DNA of 64,000 nucleotides, taken from positions 271,222 to 335,221 of the forward strand of contig JACPVI010000006.1 in assembly GCA_016191815.1 (NCBI GenBank). Direction: 5' to 3'. Source of the stretch: Myxococcales bacterium (GTDB lineage Bacteria > Myxococcota > Myxococcia > Myxococcales > Myxococcaceae). The notes below the pieces were generated by a model. That model saw nothing but the letters and a program-made list of their open reading frames with translations. It was not told where the DNA came from and did no database searches. Position numbers and translations under genes: made by a program. This document shows positions 46,296 to 56,715 of this stretch, piece after piece. Position 1 is the stretch's first letter. Each line of letters begins with the position of its first letter.

Positions 46296-47717
46296 TCACC
46301 TCTCCTCCGCGGTTTCCTGCGCGGCGGCCAGAGTCCCGAAGGTGACCGGCCTCACCGGCGGCTGGGGGTTGATCCGCCCGACGGCCGCAGGCGCCCGCTT
46401 CAAGTGCTGACAGAGGTAGGCGCCGAGGTGCGGCTCGCAGCTGCGCCCCTGGCAGGCGCCCATGCCCAGCCGGGTGAAGAGCTTGGTGGACTGCAGATCC
46501 TTGCACCCCTCGTCGATCGCCCGCTGCACCGCGCTGAGCCGCACCTCTTCGCAGCGGCAGACCAGCGTGGAGGGCGTGGCGAGATCGAGCAGCCCCTCCC
46601 GGATGCGCGAGATGTCGTCCAGGACTTCTCGCACGCTCTGCAGAGACTTGAGCCTTGCCTCGGCCGGCTCCCGGCGGTCCGCGGCGTCGATCGGGGAAAG
46701 CAGGCCCGCCTGCTCCGCGGCGGTGATGCCGGCGATCCGGCCTTCCTCCACCGCTACCAGCACCCCGGCCACTCCCGCCCCGTCGCCCACGGAGTAGACC
46801 CCCGGAACGGTGGTGCGCATCCGCTCGTCCCGAATGGGGATCCAGCCTCCCACCTTGTCGTCGTACTCGTGCCCGCAGCCAGCGAGGTAGCCGAGCTCGG
46901 TGTTCGGCACGAATCCGAACCCCACCACCAGCAGATCCACGTCCACCTTCTGAGCGGCGGTCTTCTGGGGGTGCCAGCGCACCGGATCGACCGGGCCGTA
47001 GAGAACGGTCTCCACCTGATCCTTCCCCCGTGCCTCGAAGACAGTGTGATTGAAGTGCAGCGGGATCCCCGCGCTCTGCAGGCCGCGCCAGTAGGTCCAC
47101 GCGTCCCGGAGCAGGCCCCACTCGCCCCAGAGCTTCGGGAGCTCCGATAGCGAAATCCACGGCCGTCCCGCCTCCAGCACCGCAGCCACCTCGACGCCGG
47201 CCTGGTGCAGCTGGTTGGCGACCACCAAAAGCAGAGGGCCGGTGCCCGCGACCAGCGCCCGGCTCCCCGGCTTCACTCGGTAGGTCTTCACCATCACCTG
47301 GGCTCCACCCGCGGTCAGCACTCCCGGAAGGGTCCACCCGGGGAAGGGGACGGCGCGATCCCGCGCGCCGGTCGCCAAGATGAGCTGCTCGGCGCAGATG
47401 CTTCCGGTCGCGCCACCGGACGCCCAGAGCAGCTCCCGCCCACGCGAGACGTTCACCACCGCGACGTCGCTTCGGGTCTCGACCGCCGGAGCGGTCGCCT
47501 TGAGTTGTTCCCGCAGCGCCTCCCCGTTGACGAAGTCTTTTCCGAGCCCCAAGGGCCCTTCCACCCGGAAATCTTGCGGGAAGGCGCGGTAGATCTGTCC
47601 GCCCGGAGCGGGAGCCTCGTCCAAGAGCAGGCACTGCAGCCCGGCCCGCCCGGCCTCGATGGCTGCGGCCATCCCAGCCGGTCCTCCGCCCACTACCACC
47701 AGGGGCTTGGTGATCAT
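46296..47717 (-). CDS. HcnB-like FAD/NAD(P) oxidoreductase subunit with BFD-like Fe-S domain
   Basis: 473 residues from ATG at 47717, overlapping the previous stop by 4 nt. FAD motif VVVGGGPAGMAAAIEAGRAG and EAPAPGGQIYRAFP; second nucleotide motif ALVAGTGPLLLVVANQL; GVYSVGDGAGVAGVLVA. The C-terminal Cys cluster CRCEEV with GACQGRSCEPHL is the BFD-type [2Fe-2S] site. Length and layout equal HcnB (about 464) and the equivalent subunit of D-hydroxyproline and opine dehydrogenases. It would carry electrons between the HcnC-like flavin and the HcnA-like ferredoxin subunit. Confidence 0.9.
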   Translation of the reverse strand: MITKPLVVVGGGPAGMAAAIEAGRAGLQCLLLDEAPAPGGQIYRAFPQDFRVEGPLGLGKDFVNGEALREQLKATAPAVETRSDVAVVNVSRGRELLWASGGATGSICAEQLILATGARDRAVPFPGWTLPGVLTAGGAQVMVKTYRVKPGSRALVAGTGPLLLVVANQLHQAGVEVAAVLEAGRPWISLSELPKLWGEWGLLRDAWTYWRGLQSAGIPLHFNHTVFEARGKDQVETVLYGPVDPVRWHPQKTAAQKVDVDLLVVGFGFVPNTELGYLAGCGHEYDDKVGGWIPIRDERMRTTVPGVYSVGDGAGVAGVLVAVEEGRIAGITAAEQAGLLSPIDAADRREPAEARLKSLQSVREVLDDISRIREGLLDLATPSTLVCRCEEVRLSAVQRAIDEGCKDLQSTKLFTRLGMGACQGRSCEPHLGAYLCQHLKRAPAAVGRINPQPPVRPVTFGTLAAAQETAEER

Positions 47718-48031
47718 CGCTGCTCCACCTCCCACCGGCCATGAGCGGCCTGGATCTCGACGCGCATCCCCGGCCTCACCTTGGTCTGGCACGCCCTCAC
47801 TCCAGGGATGCCGTCGATGGTGAGGACGCAGTCGAAACAGATTCCCATTCCGCAGTAGGGGCCTCGCGGCTCCCCGAGGACCGGGCTGGTTCGAAAGTGA
47901 CGGATGCCAGCGGCGAGCAAGGCGACCGCCACCGTCTCTCCCTCGAAGGCGGTCAGGGCGCGATCGCCCACGAGAATCTCCACCGGTCGGCCTCGTGCGA
48001 CAAGGCCCGGCACCCTGAGGTCTTGAGCCAT
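47714..48031 (-). CDS. HcnA-like [2Fe-2S] subunit of a three-part amino-acid dehydrogenase
   Basis: 105 residues, almost exactly HcnA size (104). It has the plant-ferredoxin-like pattern PYCGMGICFDCVLTIDGIPG then VRACQTKV, supplying four Cys for a [2Fe-2S] cluster. VEILVGDRALTAFEGETVAV is the beta-grasp start. It is the first gene of the operon HcnA-B-C. HcnABC of Pseudomonas oxidises glycine to HCN and CO2; related trimers oxidise D-hydroxyproline or opines. The substrate here cannot be told. The 163-nt gap to the divergent cNMP gene contains the presumed promoters. Confidence 0.88.
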   Translation of the reverse strand: MAQDLRVPGLVARGRPVEILVGDRALTAFEGETVAVALLAAGIRHFRTSPVLGEPRGPYCGMGICFDCVLTIDGIPGVRACQTKVRPGMRVEIQAAHGRWEVEQR

Positions 48032-48194
48032 GATTCCCCCTGCGCGTTGCCAGCTCTGACTCGGCCCGCGCGCCCAATATCAAAGGTGCCCCGGTCAATC
48101 GAGAAGGAACTCGAACGGCGGCGCGGGGCTCCGCCCAAGCACGGGGGACCAGCACTTCAAGGCGGAGAACGCCACCCACCTGGTTCGGAGCCTC

Positions 48195-48578
48195 GTGCCG
48201 TTCGCCGACTGCGAGGAGACCGAGATCGCGCCGCTCGGCCTGCGCATGGAGCTGCGGCACGAGGGGGGCGAGCGGCTTCTGTTCGCTGCCGGAGACGCTT
48301 CGGATTCGGTCTATTTCGTCACCCAAGGAGCAGTGGACATCGTCGACCGGAGCGAACAGCCCGAGCGATTGGTGGCGTCGATCACCGAGGGTCATCACTT
48401 CGGCGAGCTCGGGGTGATGACCGCGAGGCCCCGTCAGTACGGGGCGAGGAGCCGACCCAACACCCGGCTGCTCAGGATGACCGCCGCTGACTTCAAGGAA
48501 GTCCTCGCGACCATGCCATCGGTCCGCAAGTATTTCGATCGCTTCGTCCAGGCGATCCAGGCCATGCCCAGGCGATGA
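48195..48578 (+). CDS. Cyclic-nucleotide-binding domain protein
   Basis: 127 residues from GTG at 48195. RMELRHEGGERLLFAAGDAS, YFVTQGAVDIV and HHFGELGVMTARPRQYG form a lone cNMP domain. The cassette ends PRQYGA in place of the usual R-x-(S/T)-A, so cyclic nucleotide affinity may be weak or altered. Family-like residues (THLVRSLVPFADC) continue upstream of the GTG without an earlier start codon, so the N-terminus may be truncated or mis-started. It is divergent from the hcn-like operon and overlaps the downstream reading frame by 4 nt if that starts at 48575. Confidence 0.78.
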   Translation: MPFADCEETEIAPLGLRMELRHEGGERLLFAAGDASDSVYFVTQGAVDIVDRSEQPERLVASITEGHHFGELGVMTARPRQYGARSRPNTRLLRMTAADFKEVLATMPSVRKYFDRFVQAIQAMPRR

Positions 48579-48688
48579 GCCCAGACTTCGCCTGCCCCGC
48601 GGGCGTGTTGGCGGGCGCCCGAGCGCGCCCGCGGCGAGGGTTGGGCCGCGGAGGAGGCGGCCGTACCTTGCCCACAGCGAGAGCCTCG

Positions 48689-49531
48689 ATGGAGCTTCGG
48701 GTAGCCGACGTGATGACGCGGAGGGTGGAGACCATCGAGGAGACCACCCGGGGTGATTTCCCCTCGCTGCTCTCTCGCTTCCGGAGGTTCCGCCATCTGC
48801 CGGTGGTCGACTTCCGCGGACGAATCGTAGGGGTGCTCGCCCGGACCGACCTGCTGGAGCGCGCGGCTCGGCTCGGCCGCCGGCGGCCGATTCGAGTGGG
48901 CGACCTGATGAGCCGGCCGGCGGTCACCGTCGGCGAAGCCGACAGCCTCGAGTCCGCCGCCCAGCTCATGCTCCGCTCCAGGGTCCATTCGCTGCCGGTG
49001 GTGGACGCCAACGGCGACCTGGTGGGCGTCCTCACCGACAATGATCTCCTGTCCGCGATGGCGGGTGAGCGCCTGCCCGCCCCCTCGCTGGAGCACGAGC
49101 CCGTTGAGTTGCTGATGACGCGCGATCCGGTGACGGTGGACCCCGACGCTCCGCTCGAGGTGGCGGCGGCAGCGCTGGTGGAGTCGGGGATCCGACACCT
49201 CCCGGTGGTGGACGCGGATCGCCGGCTGGTGGGAATCCTCTCGGAGCGCGACCTTCGCTCTCGCATCGGCGCCGACGTGCGCCAGTGGACCCATGCCGCG
49301 CCCAGCGCGCTGCAGGAACCCGTCTCCAGCGTGATGACTGAAAACCCGATCGCGCTGGTGTCCGGAACCAGCTTGGCCGACGCCCTGGACGCATTCTCCT
49401 CGGAGCGGGTCGGGGCCCTCCCGGTGGTTGACCCGGACGATCGACTGGTCGGCATTCTCTCGTACGTGGACATGCTGCGGTGGCTCGGCGAGCACGCCGG
49501 GGCGCCCGAGGTAGCAGCCCCGTCTCCTTAG
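48689..49531 (+). CDS. Four-CBS (two Bateman module) protein
   Basis: 280 residues from ATG at 48689, the first Met before VADVMTRRVETIE; upstream in-frame residues (48575 on) are low-complexity Arg/Gly and probably not coding. Four CBS repeats are seen: HLPVVDFRGRIVGVLARTDL, SLPVVDANGDLVGVLTDNDL, HLPVVDADRRLVGILSERDL and ALPVVDPDDRLVGILSYVDM. Such tandem Bateman proteins sense adenine nucleotides. With the cNMP gene upstream it forms a two-gene unit opposite the hcn-like operon. Confidence 0.92.
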   Translation: MELRVADVMTRRVETIEETTRGDFPSLLSRFRRFRHLPVVDFRGRIVGVLARTDLLERAARLGRRRPIRVGDLMSRPAVTVGEADSLESAAQLMLRSRVHSLPVVDANGDLVGVLTDNDLLSAMAGERLPAPSLEHEPVELLMTRDPVTVDPDAPLEVAAAALVESGIRHLPVVDADRRLVGILSERDLRSRIGADVRQWTHAAPSALQEPVSSVMTENPIALVSGTSLADALDAFSSERVGALPVVDPDDRLVGILSYVDMLRWLGEHAGAPEVAAPSP

Positions 49532-49544
49532 GCCAGCAAGCCTG

Positions 49545-50567
49545 CTACGGCGGGGCCTCCCAGTCGTACGCCGGCGCACCGGGCATCGCGGAGGCTTCCA
49601 GGTGATCGCCCACCCGCTCCAGCGGCGTCTCCAACTCCAGGGAGAGCCGGGTCATCTTCTGGAGGATCCGCTCCCGGTCCTCGGCGACGGCGCGGTCGAC
49701 GCGCGAGAAGGAGAGCGACACCGGGAACAGCTCGAGGCGGCTTTGCAGCTCCCGGGCCGAAATCCGGAAGAGAAAGGACCAGTCGTTCCGGAGCAGCGGA
49801 TCGACCGCGTAGTCGTTGAGGAAGTCCCCGGTGTCGTAGAGGATCCACCGACCCCGGTACAGCTCCACCCCCTGGAAGAGGTGGGCGCTGTGCCCGTAGT
49901 AGACGTCGGCTCCGAGGTCGATCACCGCCCGGGCGAACTCGCGGAAGAGCCTGCTCGGGCGCTGGACCATGTTGGGTCCCCAGTGGTTGGACAAGATCAC
50001 GATCTCCGCGCCCGCCGCCCGAGCCTCCATGATGGCGGCTTCCACCACGCGGAGCGCCGGCGGCTCCAAGGACACCTCGAGGAAATTGGTCCCAGGCCGA
50101 CCCTCGGTGGCGGCGAACGCCGGCTCGTTGTCGGTGAACGCCAGCAGGCCGACCCGGGTGGCGCCAGCGCGGATGATCGCCGGCTTGCGCGCCTGGGCGA
50201 GGTTCAACCCCGCACCCGCATGCGCGATGCCGACTGCATCCAACAGCTCGAGGGTGTCGAGCAGCGCATCCTCTCCGTAGTCGAGGACGTGGTTGTTGGC
50301 GAGGGAAACCGCGGTGATCCGCGCCGCCCGCAACACGTCCACCGCCACCGGCGGGGCGCGGAAGTGGAAGACCTTCGGAGTCCTCGTCCAGGGCAGGCCA
50401 CGGGCACTGACGCAGCATTCGAGGTTTGCGATCCGCGCGTCGGCGTTCGAGAGAAGCGGGAGCACGTCGCCCCACGGCTCCTCCGGCCGGATCGAGCGGA
50501 TTTCCTCTCCGACCCCACGGCCCAGCATCAGGTCTCCGGCCAAGGCTATTCGCGTGGGCTCTCGCAT
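49545..50567 (-). CDS. CapA-family metallophosphatase-like protein
   Basis: 340 residues from ATG at 50567. ALAGDLMLGRGV, NLECCVS, SLANNHVLDYGEDALLDTLE, ILSNHWGPN and YYGHSAHLFQGVELYRGRWI are the CapA/PgsA poly-gamma-glutamate synthesis family motifs, with the Asp, Asn and His of a dimetal phosphatase site. No signal peptide or anchor is present, unlike capsule CapA, so a cytoplasmic or differently exported role is possible. It is convergent with the CBS gene, 13 nt apart. Confidence 0.88.
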   Translation of the reverse strand: MREPTRIALAGDLMLGRGVGEEIRSIRPEEPWGDVLPLLSNADARIANLECCVSARGLPWTRTPKVFHFRAPPVAVDVLRAARITAVSLANNHVLDYGEDALLDTLELLDAVGIAHAGAGLNLAQARKPAIIRAGATRVGLLAFTDNEPAFAATEGRPGTNFLEVSLEPPALRVVEAAIMEARAAGAEIVILSNHWGPNMVQRPSRLFREFARAVIDLGADVYYGHSAHLFQGVELYRGRWILYDTGDFLNDYAVDPLLRNDWSFLFRISARELQSRLELFPVSLSFSRVDRAVAEDRERILQKMTRLSLELETPLERVGDHLEASAMPGAPAYDWEAPP

Positions 50568-50685
50568 GTTCCTGCACAGACGGTAGGCACCGGGCCTCTG
50601 CGCCGCCTCTCGGAGCAAGCCGTGGCCCGGGCGGCCGAGGAGCGGACCGCCTCCGGACAAGGCCCGTGCGGTCTCGTCGCTCCTT

Positions 50686-50710
50686 CCTCACCCTCAAGGG
50701 CGAGGTGAGG
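50686..50710. repeat. REP-like palindrome, copy 2
   Basis: CCTCACC and GGTGAGG flank an 11-nt centre. The make-up is close to the palindrome at 4232-4263. Its right arm runs directly into GGGAG, which is the ribosome binding site of the polX TTG start at 50719. Confidence 0.45.
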
Positions 50711-50718
50711 GAGCATCA

Positions 50719-52446
50719 TTGGAGAACGCCGAGGTCGCCAGGGTCCTGTCGGAAGTGGCCGACCTGCTCGAGCTGACCGGCGGCAACCAGTTCAAGGTGA
50801 GGGCCTACCGCCAGGCCGCGCAGGTGGTGGACTTGCTGCCGATGCCCGTCTCGGAGCTGTGGCGCAAGGGCGAGCTGACTTCCTTGCCCGGCGTCGGCCA
50901 GCGGATCGCCGAGCACGTCGGGGAGCTTCTGGATACCGGCAAGTTCTCCGAGCACGACAGGCTCGCCTCGCAGGTGCCCCCAGGAGTGCTCGAGCTCTTG
51001 TCGGTCGAAGGGGTGGGGCCCAAGACGGTCGCCGCGGCCTGGAAGCAGCTTCAGGTCAAAGACCTCGACGCGCTCGAACAGGTCTGCCGGAACGGCAAGC
51101 TCGAGAAGCTCCCTCGGATGGGAGCCAAGCGCGTGGAGGCGATTCACAAGGCGATCGCGCGCTACCGGGCGAGGAAGGGCCGAAGCCCGCTCCACCGGGC
51201 GTTGCCCTACGCCCAGGCGCTCACCGCCCGGCTCAGGCAGGTGCGCGGCGTCACGGAGGCGGCGGCGGCGGGGAGCCTTCGGCGGAGGCGGGAGACCGTG
51301 GGCGACATCGACCTCCTGGTGGCCGCCACCGATGCCGAGCCGGTGATGCGCGAGCTCGCCAGGGCTCCCGAGGTGGCGCAGGTCCTCGCCACCGGCCCCA
51401 CCAAGTGCACGGTGCGGCTGCGGATCGGCCTGCAGGCCGACCTGCGGGTGCTGCCCCCGGAGTCCTTCGGCGCGGCGCTCCACTACTTCACCGGCAGCAA
51501 GGCGCACAACATCGCGGTTCGCTCGAGGGCGGTGCGGCTCGGCATCAAGCTCAGCGAGTACGGCGTCTTCGACCGCGAGGGACACCGGTTGGGCGGGGCG
51601 AGCGAGGAAGAAGTCTTCCGCGCAGTGGGCCTGCCCTGGATTCCTCCCGAGCTGAGGGAAGGCACCGGGGAGATCGAGGCCGCCGAGCATGGCCGGCTGC
51701 CCGCGCTGATCGAGGAGAAGGACGTATTGGGAGATCTGCACGTCCACTCCAAAGCCTCCTCCGACGGGCGCTCGGAGGTGGCGGAGCTGGCCGAGGAGGC
51801 GCGGCGGCTGGGGCGCCGGTACCTGGCGATCACCGACCACTCGCGCTCGCGGCCGCTGGGATTGGACGGGGCGAAGCTGAGCGAGCACGCCGCGAAGATC
51901 CGCGGCATGGACAAGCGGCTGGCGGGCAAGCCTCATCTTCTGGCCGGAGTGGAGGTGGACATCCTTCCGGACGGCTCGCTCGACCTGCCCGCCGAGGTTC
52001 TCTCCCGCCTCGACCTGGTGGTGGCGTCCGTCCACTCGCACTTCAGCGACGCGCCCGAGCGCATGACGGAGCGAATCGTGAAGGCGCTGCGCACCAAGGT
52101 GGTGCACGTCCTCGGGCACCCCAGCGGCAGGCAGCTCGGGGTCAGGGATCCCTACGAGTTCGATCTCGACCGGGTGCTGGAGGTGGCCCGGGAGGAGGGC
52201 GTGGCGATCGAGGTGAACGCGATGCCGGAGAGGATGGACCTCTCGGACAAAGGCTGCCGCTTGGCGAAGGAACGGGACGTCCAGCTGGCCATCTCCTCGG
52301 ACGCGCACAACGCCCAGCACCTGGGCAACCTGAGCTTCGGCGTCTGGGTGGCGCGAAGGGGATGGCTGGAGAAGGAGGACGTGCTGAACGCCCTCGGGTT
52401 CACCGAGCTGCGCCGCCGCATCGGTCGTCGCCGAGCGGCGATTTGA
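50719..52446 (+). CDS. polX: Bacterial family X DNA polymerase with PHP exonuclease domain
   Basis: 575 residues from TTG, with GGGAG six bases upstream. Helix-hairpin-helix region with TSLPGVGQRIAEHVGELL and LSVEGVGPKTVAAAWKQL. The nucleotidyltransferase site is AAGSLRRRRETVGDIDLLV with the later Asp in LQADLRV and HYFTGSKAHN. The C-terminal PHP domain has DLHVHSKASSDG, ITDHS, GVEVDILPDG, SVHSHF, EVNAMPERMD and SSDAHN. It fills gaps in base-excision repair and trims 3' ends. Full family length; all catalytic Asp and His are kept. Confidence 0.95.
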   Translation: MENAEVARVLSEVADLLELTGGNQFKVRAYRQAAQVVDLLPMPVSELWRKGELTSLPGVGQRIAEHVGELLDTGKFSEHDRLASQVPPGVLELLSVEGVGPKTVAAAWKQLQVKDLDALEQVCRNGKLEKLPRMGAKRVEAIHKAIARYRARKGRSPLHRALPYAQALTARLRQVRGVTEAAAAGSLRRRRETVGDIDLLVAATDAEPVMRELARAPEVAQVLATGPTKCTVRLRIGLQADLRVLPPESFGAALHYFTGSKAHNIAVRSRAVRLGIKLSEYGVFDREGHRLGGASEEEVFRAVGLPWIPPELREGTGEIEAAEHGRLPALIEEKDVLGDLHVHSKASSDGRSEVAELAEEARRLGRRYLAITDHSRSRPLGLDGAKLSEHAAKIRGMDKRLAGKPHLLAGVEVDILPDGSLDLPAEVLSRLDLVVASVHSHFSDAPERMTERIVKALRTKVVHVLGHPSGRQLGVRDPYEFDLDRVLEVAREEGVAIEVNAMPERMDLSDKGCRLAKERDVQLAISSDAHNAQHLGNLSFGVWVARRGWLEKEDVLNALGFTELRRRIGRRRAAI

Positions 52447-52478
52447 GTTCGCACGCTCGGCCAGCCTCGCGTTCCCGT

Positions 52479-52958
52479 ATGATGCTCGGGCCGATGGTCC
52501 AATCTCTCCCCACCATTCGACTGGCCGGACGCATCGACGAGAACACCCCCTTGGTCGTGCCGCGCGACGGCTTCTGCCTGGACATGACCGAGGTGAGAGG
52601 AATCTCTTCCCGCGGAATCGGCCGGCTGGTGAAGCTGCTCACCTCGGCGTCCGGCGCACCGGTGGAGATCCGTGGCCTGCCTGACCCGCTGGTCCCGTTG
52701 ATCCCGAGGGTGACTCAGCTCGGGGAGGCGTTCCGCGGAGCCCGGGTGCACTCGATGATGCTTCATGCCGACTGCCCCACTTGCGGCCACTCGCTCGCCA
52801 GGGAGTGCTCTCCGCTGGGGCCGACTCCGGCGTGTGGCAGCTGTGAGGAGTGCGGGTCGCCGATGCGCTGTGGAGTCTCGCCCGAGATCTTCGAGGCCTT
52901 CGCCCGCTGGTACCGACAGGACCCGATTCCCCCTCCGCCCGGCGGCGCGAAAGGGTAA
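52479..52958 (+). CDS. STAS-like protein with C-terminal zinc ribbon
   Basis: 159 residues from ATG at 52479; internal ATGs at 52482 and 52494 are equally possible. Residues 6-85 (LPTIRLAGRIDENTPLVVP, LDMTEVRGISSRGIGRLVKL, VEIRGLPDPLVPLIP) look like a STAS/anti-sigma-antagonist fold, with ISSRGIG at the place where the Ser phosphorylation site sits in such proteins. The C-terminus has CPTCGH, then C, CGSCEECG and C, enough to bind one or two zinc ions. Function unknown. It lies 32 nt after polX. Confidence 0.6.
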   Translation: MMLGPMVQSLPTIRLAGRIDENTPLVVPRDGFCLDMTEVRGISSRGIGRLVKLLTSASGAPVEIRGLPDPLVPLIPRVTQLGEAFRGARVHSMMLHADCPTCGHSLARECSPLGPTPACGSCEECGSPMRCGVSPEIFEAFARWYRQDPIPPPPGGAKG

Positions 52959-52968
52959 AGGCTGCGGG

Positions 52969-53190
52969 TCAGCTCTTCGGGCGGCGGAAGCTCGCGATCA
53001 CCAGCAGCGCGGTACCCACCGCCACCGCTCCCGCGCCGGCCAGAGGTGGAATCTGCGCGGTGCGCTTGACCTCGGCGGTGGCCTCGATGGGGCCAATCTG
53101 GAGCACCTTCTCCCGGGAGGTGAAGGGGACCCCTCCGTAGAGCAGCGCGAGCACGCCCAGGAGGTTGAGGACGACGCCGATGATTCGCAT
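52969..53190 (-). CDS. Small DUF3185-like membrane protein
   Basis: 73 residues from ATG at 53190. Two transmembrane helices (IIGVVLNLLGVLALLYGGV and GAGAVAVGTALLVIASF) flank a charged loop (EKVLQIGPIEATAEVKRT). The arrangement is that of DUF3185-type inner-membrane proteins of unknown function. It is convergent with the STAS/zinc-ribbon gene. Confidence 0.65.
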   Translation of the reverse strand: MRIIGVVLNLLGVLALLYGGVPFTSREKVLQIGPIEATAEVKRTAQIPPLAGAGAVAVGTALLVIASFRRPKS

Positions 53191-53307
53191 GGAGCCTCCA
53201 TCAGGGCGGCACCGCAAGCCTGTCTGCGCATCGGCCAGCATACGGAGGTCGGGGCCGCAGCGCACCAGCCATCTGACCGCCTTTGGGCCCAGGTCGGGAC
53301 GCTTGCC

Positions 53308-56046
<2,739 letters not shown>

Positions 56047-56074
56047 TCCCAAGCCCTCCAGTCGGGAAGAAGAG

Positions 56075-56148
56075 CGCGCCCGCCAGGAATCGAACCTGGT
56101 GCCTTCGGATTCGAAGTCCGACGCTCTATCCAAGTGAGCTACGGGCGC
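56075..56148 (-). tRNA. tRNA-Arg (anticodon TCG)
   Basis: A 74-nt cloverleaf on the minus strand: acceptor GCGCCCG/CGGGCGC, D arm AGCTCACTTGGATAGAGC, anticodon arm TCGGA-CTTCGAA-TCCGA (anticodon TCG), T arm CCAGGTTCGATTCCTGG, discriminator G. No encoded CCA. It lies 28 nt upstream of the kinase start. Confidence 0.95.
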
Positions 56149-56160
56149 CTGCGCAGCGAG

Positions 56161-56234
56161 GGCGACCAACCGGGATCGAACCGGCAACACCTGGAGCCAC
56201 AGTCCAGTGCTCTACCAATTGAGCTATGGTCGCC
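56161..56234 (-). tRNA. tRNA-His (anticodon GTG)
   Basis: A minus-strand cloverleaf with the His-specific extra G at position -1, acceptor GCGACCA/TGGTCGC and discriminator C. Anticodon arm CTGGA-CTGTGGC-TCCAG (anticodon GTG); T arm GCCGGTTCGATCCCGGT. It lies 12 nt from tRNA-Arg and is probably cotranscribed with it. Confidence 0.95.
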
Positions 56235-56715
56235 GCGATTGCGGCTGACCTACTCAAGCGGCCGGTCCGAGTCAACCACCGGCCACCACTGGGCCCGAAG
56301 CCAGCTCTCATCCCAACTCCCCGCACGGAATCCGAAGTCCTTCCCGCCGTGTACACCTTCGGCTCCCGGCCGGCCAGCAGGGCGGTCAGGGTACCTTTGA
56401 CTTGCGCCTGAACGGCCGCACCCTCTCCGGCGGGGGCAAGACGCCAGGGCTTGCGGTTGGTGGCAGTCTTCCACCAGCCATCCAGCCGTGGCATGATGCA
56501 GGCGCACGAGGGCTTCGTCCCCCCTCAGCCCTCGGCAGAGCGCGGAACCGGCATCGCTTCGCCGGTTCCGCGTTCGATTCTCCCCGAGTGGCCGGGGAGC
56601 TCGGACGGGCTAATTTCGCCTGGTGGCGGACTGCCGCCACACCTTTGGCTGGCGAAGTCCTGCGAGGCGGCCGGCGGCGTTGGCTGGAGGTTGCCACTGC
56701 GACTATCGTGGCCGT
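56235..56715. other. 481-nt gap without a supported gene
   Basis: Open frames on both strands here are shadows of tRNA-His or low-complexity. A perfect 12-bp hairpin (56541-56552 with 56561-56572) is the only structured element seen. Promoters for the rightward PAS gene and leftward tRNAs presumably lie here, but no convincing -35/-10 pair stands out. Confidence 0.6.
56541..56572. terminator. Perfect 12-bp hairpin, possible terminator
   Basis: Arms CGCGGAACCGGC and GCCGGTTCCGCG surround an 8-nt loop, ATCGCTTC. It is followed by TTCGATTC, only a weak U-rich tail. It may be a terminator or an RNA structure in the untranslated region between divergent units. Confidence 0.35.

Noticed and set aside
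52441..52483. TTGAGT and TATGAT as a promoter for the STAS/zinc-ribbon gene
   Set aside because: The spacing is 29 bp and the -10 overlaps the proposed start codon.
56047..56190. Extended N-terminus of the Ser/Thr kinase
   Set aside because: The extension reads through tRNA-Arg; the GTG at 56046 with its ribosome site is the better start.
56126..56494. Leftward frame containing IAQLVEHWTVAPGVAGSIPV
   Set aside because: This is the translated sequence of tRNA-His, not a protein.
56521..56600. Possible decayed tRNA (GTTCGATTC-like T loop beside a hairpin)
   Set aside because: No acceptor or D-arm pairing could be made; the 12-bp hairpin does not fit an anticodon arm.
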